Shown piece by piece: positions 15,609 to 15,761 of a DNA stretch of 15,761 nt (within the stretch, counting starts at the first letter, position 1; each line of letters opens with the position of its first letter). The notes under the pieces were generated by a model that saw nothing but the letters and a program-made list of their open reading frames with translations, was not told the origin of the DNA and did not search any database. The stretch is from Tannerella sp. (lineage in GTDB: Bacteria; Bacteroidota; Bacteroidia; Bacteroidales; Tannerellaceae), in contig JAITPH010000038.1 in assembly GCA_031289515.1 (NCBI GenBank), positions 1 to 15,761 of the forward strand. The letters are read 5' to 3'. A program made the position numbers and the translations under genes.

Positions 15609-15669
15609 GACACCGCGCCCACCGTCCATGACGGACACCGCACCCACCGTCATGACGGACACCGCCACC
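15603..15669. repeat. 24/25-bp tandem repeat, two units plus a partial third
   Basis: Units at 15603-15627, 15628-15651 and partial 15652-15669 each begin ATGACGGACACCGC and, where complete, end CCCACCGTC(C). The first unit overlaps the outer end of the 28-bp palindrome, so the array seems to have grown from that end. Confidence 0.8.
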
Positions 15670-15761
15670 AACAGCAATAACGGACAAGAAAAAACAAAAA
15701 ACATCCTCAAAAACAAAAAAAATATACGATTTTTGCATTTTTATCGCAAAATACTTTTTTA

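Larger units (their letters stand above)
15246..15761. other. Gene-free repeat-rich region
   Basis: These 516 bases hold no credible gene: short open frames here are translations of palindromes. Nearly all of 15251-15669 is tandem repeat or hairpin, and ATGACGG or its complement CCGTCAT recurs at most element boundaries (15252, 15309, 15328, 15350, 15361, 15471, 15603, 15628, 15647, 15652). After 15680 the sequence becomes strongly A/T-rich, probably the upstream region of the next gene. Confidence 0.8.

Noticed and set aside
15383..15631. 82-codon + strand frame in the terminal region
   Set aside because: It is entirely made of the two palindromic elements and looks like chance coding.
15732..15760. 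TTTG plus TACTTTTT near the right edge as a promoter for the next gene
   Set aside because: The spacing is 16 bases and the -7 match is incomplete; the sequence ends before it can be judged.

Overview
The window looks like the chromosome of a member of Bacteroidales (Bacteroidetes). The evidence is a SusC/SusD pair, a hybrid two-component regulator with a periplasmic sugar-binding head, a promoter of the Bacteroides type (TTTG, 20 bases, TAnnTTTG) before ychF, and no strong Shine-Dalgarno sequences. I cannot name the genus from the sequence. All genes I accept lie on the + strand.

Layout. Positions 2-205 hold the 3' end of a gene with a 24-base in-frame tandem repeat, probably the tail of an Rpn/PD-(D/E)XK-type nuclease-transposase. 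A short spacer with a possible terminator follows, then ychF (413-1516), a conserved housekeeping ATPase. From 1559 to 15245 there is one complete polysaccharide utilization locus (PUL): an HTCS regulator, a DUF2961/GH172 lipoprotein, SusC, SusD, a small DUF4945-like lipoprotein, a secreted GH32 fructosidase with an N-terminal DUF4980-like domain, a PfkB fructokinase and an MFS sugar transporter. From 15246 to the end (516 bases) there is no credible gene. That stretch is packed with tandem repeats and hairpins that share the heptamer ATGACGG/CCGTCAT.

How the genes fit together. The regulator resembles BT1754 of B. thetaiotaomicron, which senses free fructose. GH32, fructokinase and an inner-membrane sugar transporter point to fructose-containing substrates. 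SusC/SusD import the glycan, GH32 releases fructose in the periplasm, the MFS protein carries fructose inward and the kinase phosphorylates it. The unusual member is the DUF2961 protein. It carries the two glutamates (E426, E447) with the 21-residue spacing of the GH172 catalytic pair. GH172 enzymes open alpha-fructofuranosyl bonds, for example in difructose dianhydride I, giving inulobiose that a GH32 can split. I therefore infer that this PUL may target alpha-linked fructosides, difructose dianhydrides or caramel-type sugars, either instead of or besides ordinary levan or inulin. No endo-fructanase and no large surface glycan-binding protein are present, which also favours small substrates. 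This is an inference that needs biochemical proof.

Non-coding points of interest: imperfect direct repeats just before the GH172 gene (candidate HTCS operator), two consecutive palindromes between the DUF4945-like gene and GH32, an exact 15-base tandem duplication over the ychF stop codon, and the repeat cluster downstream of the locus.
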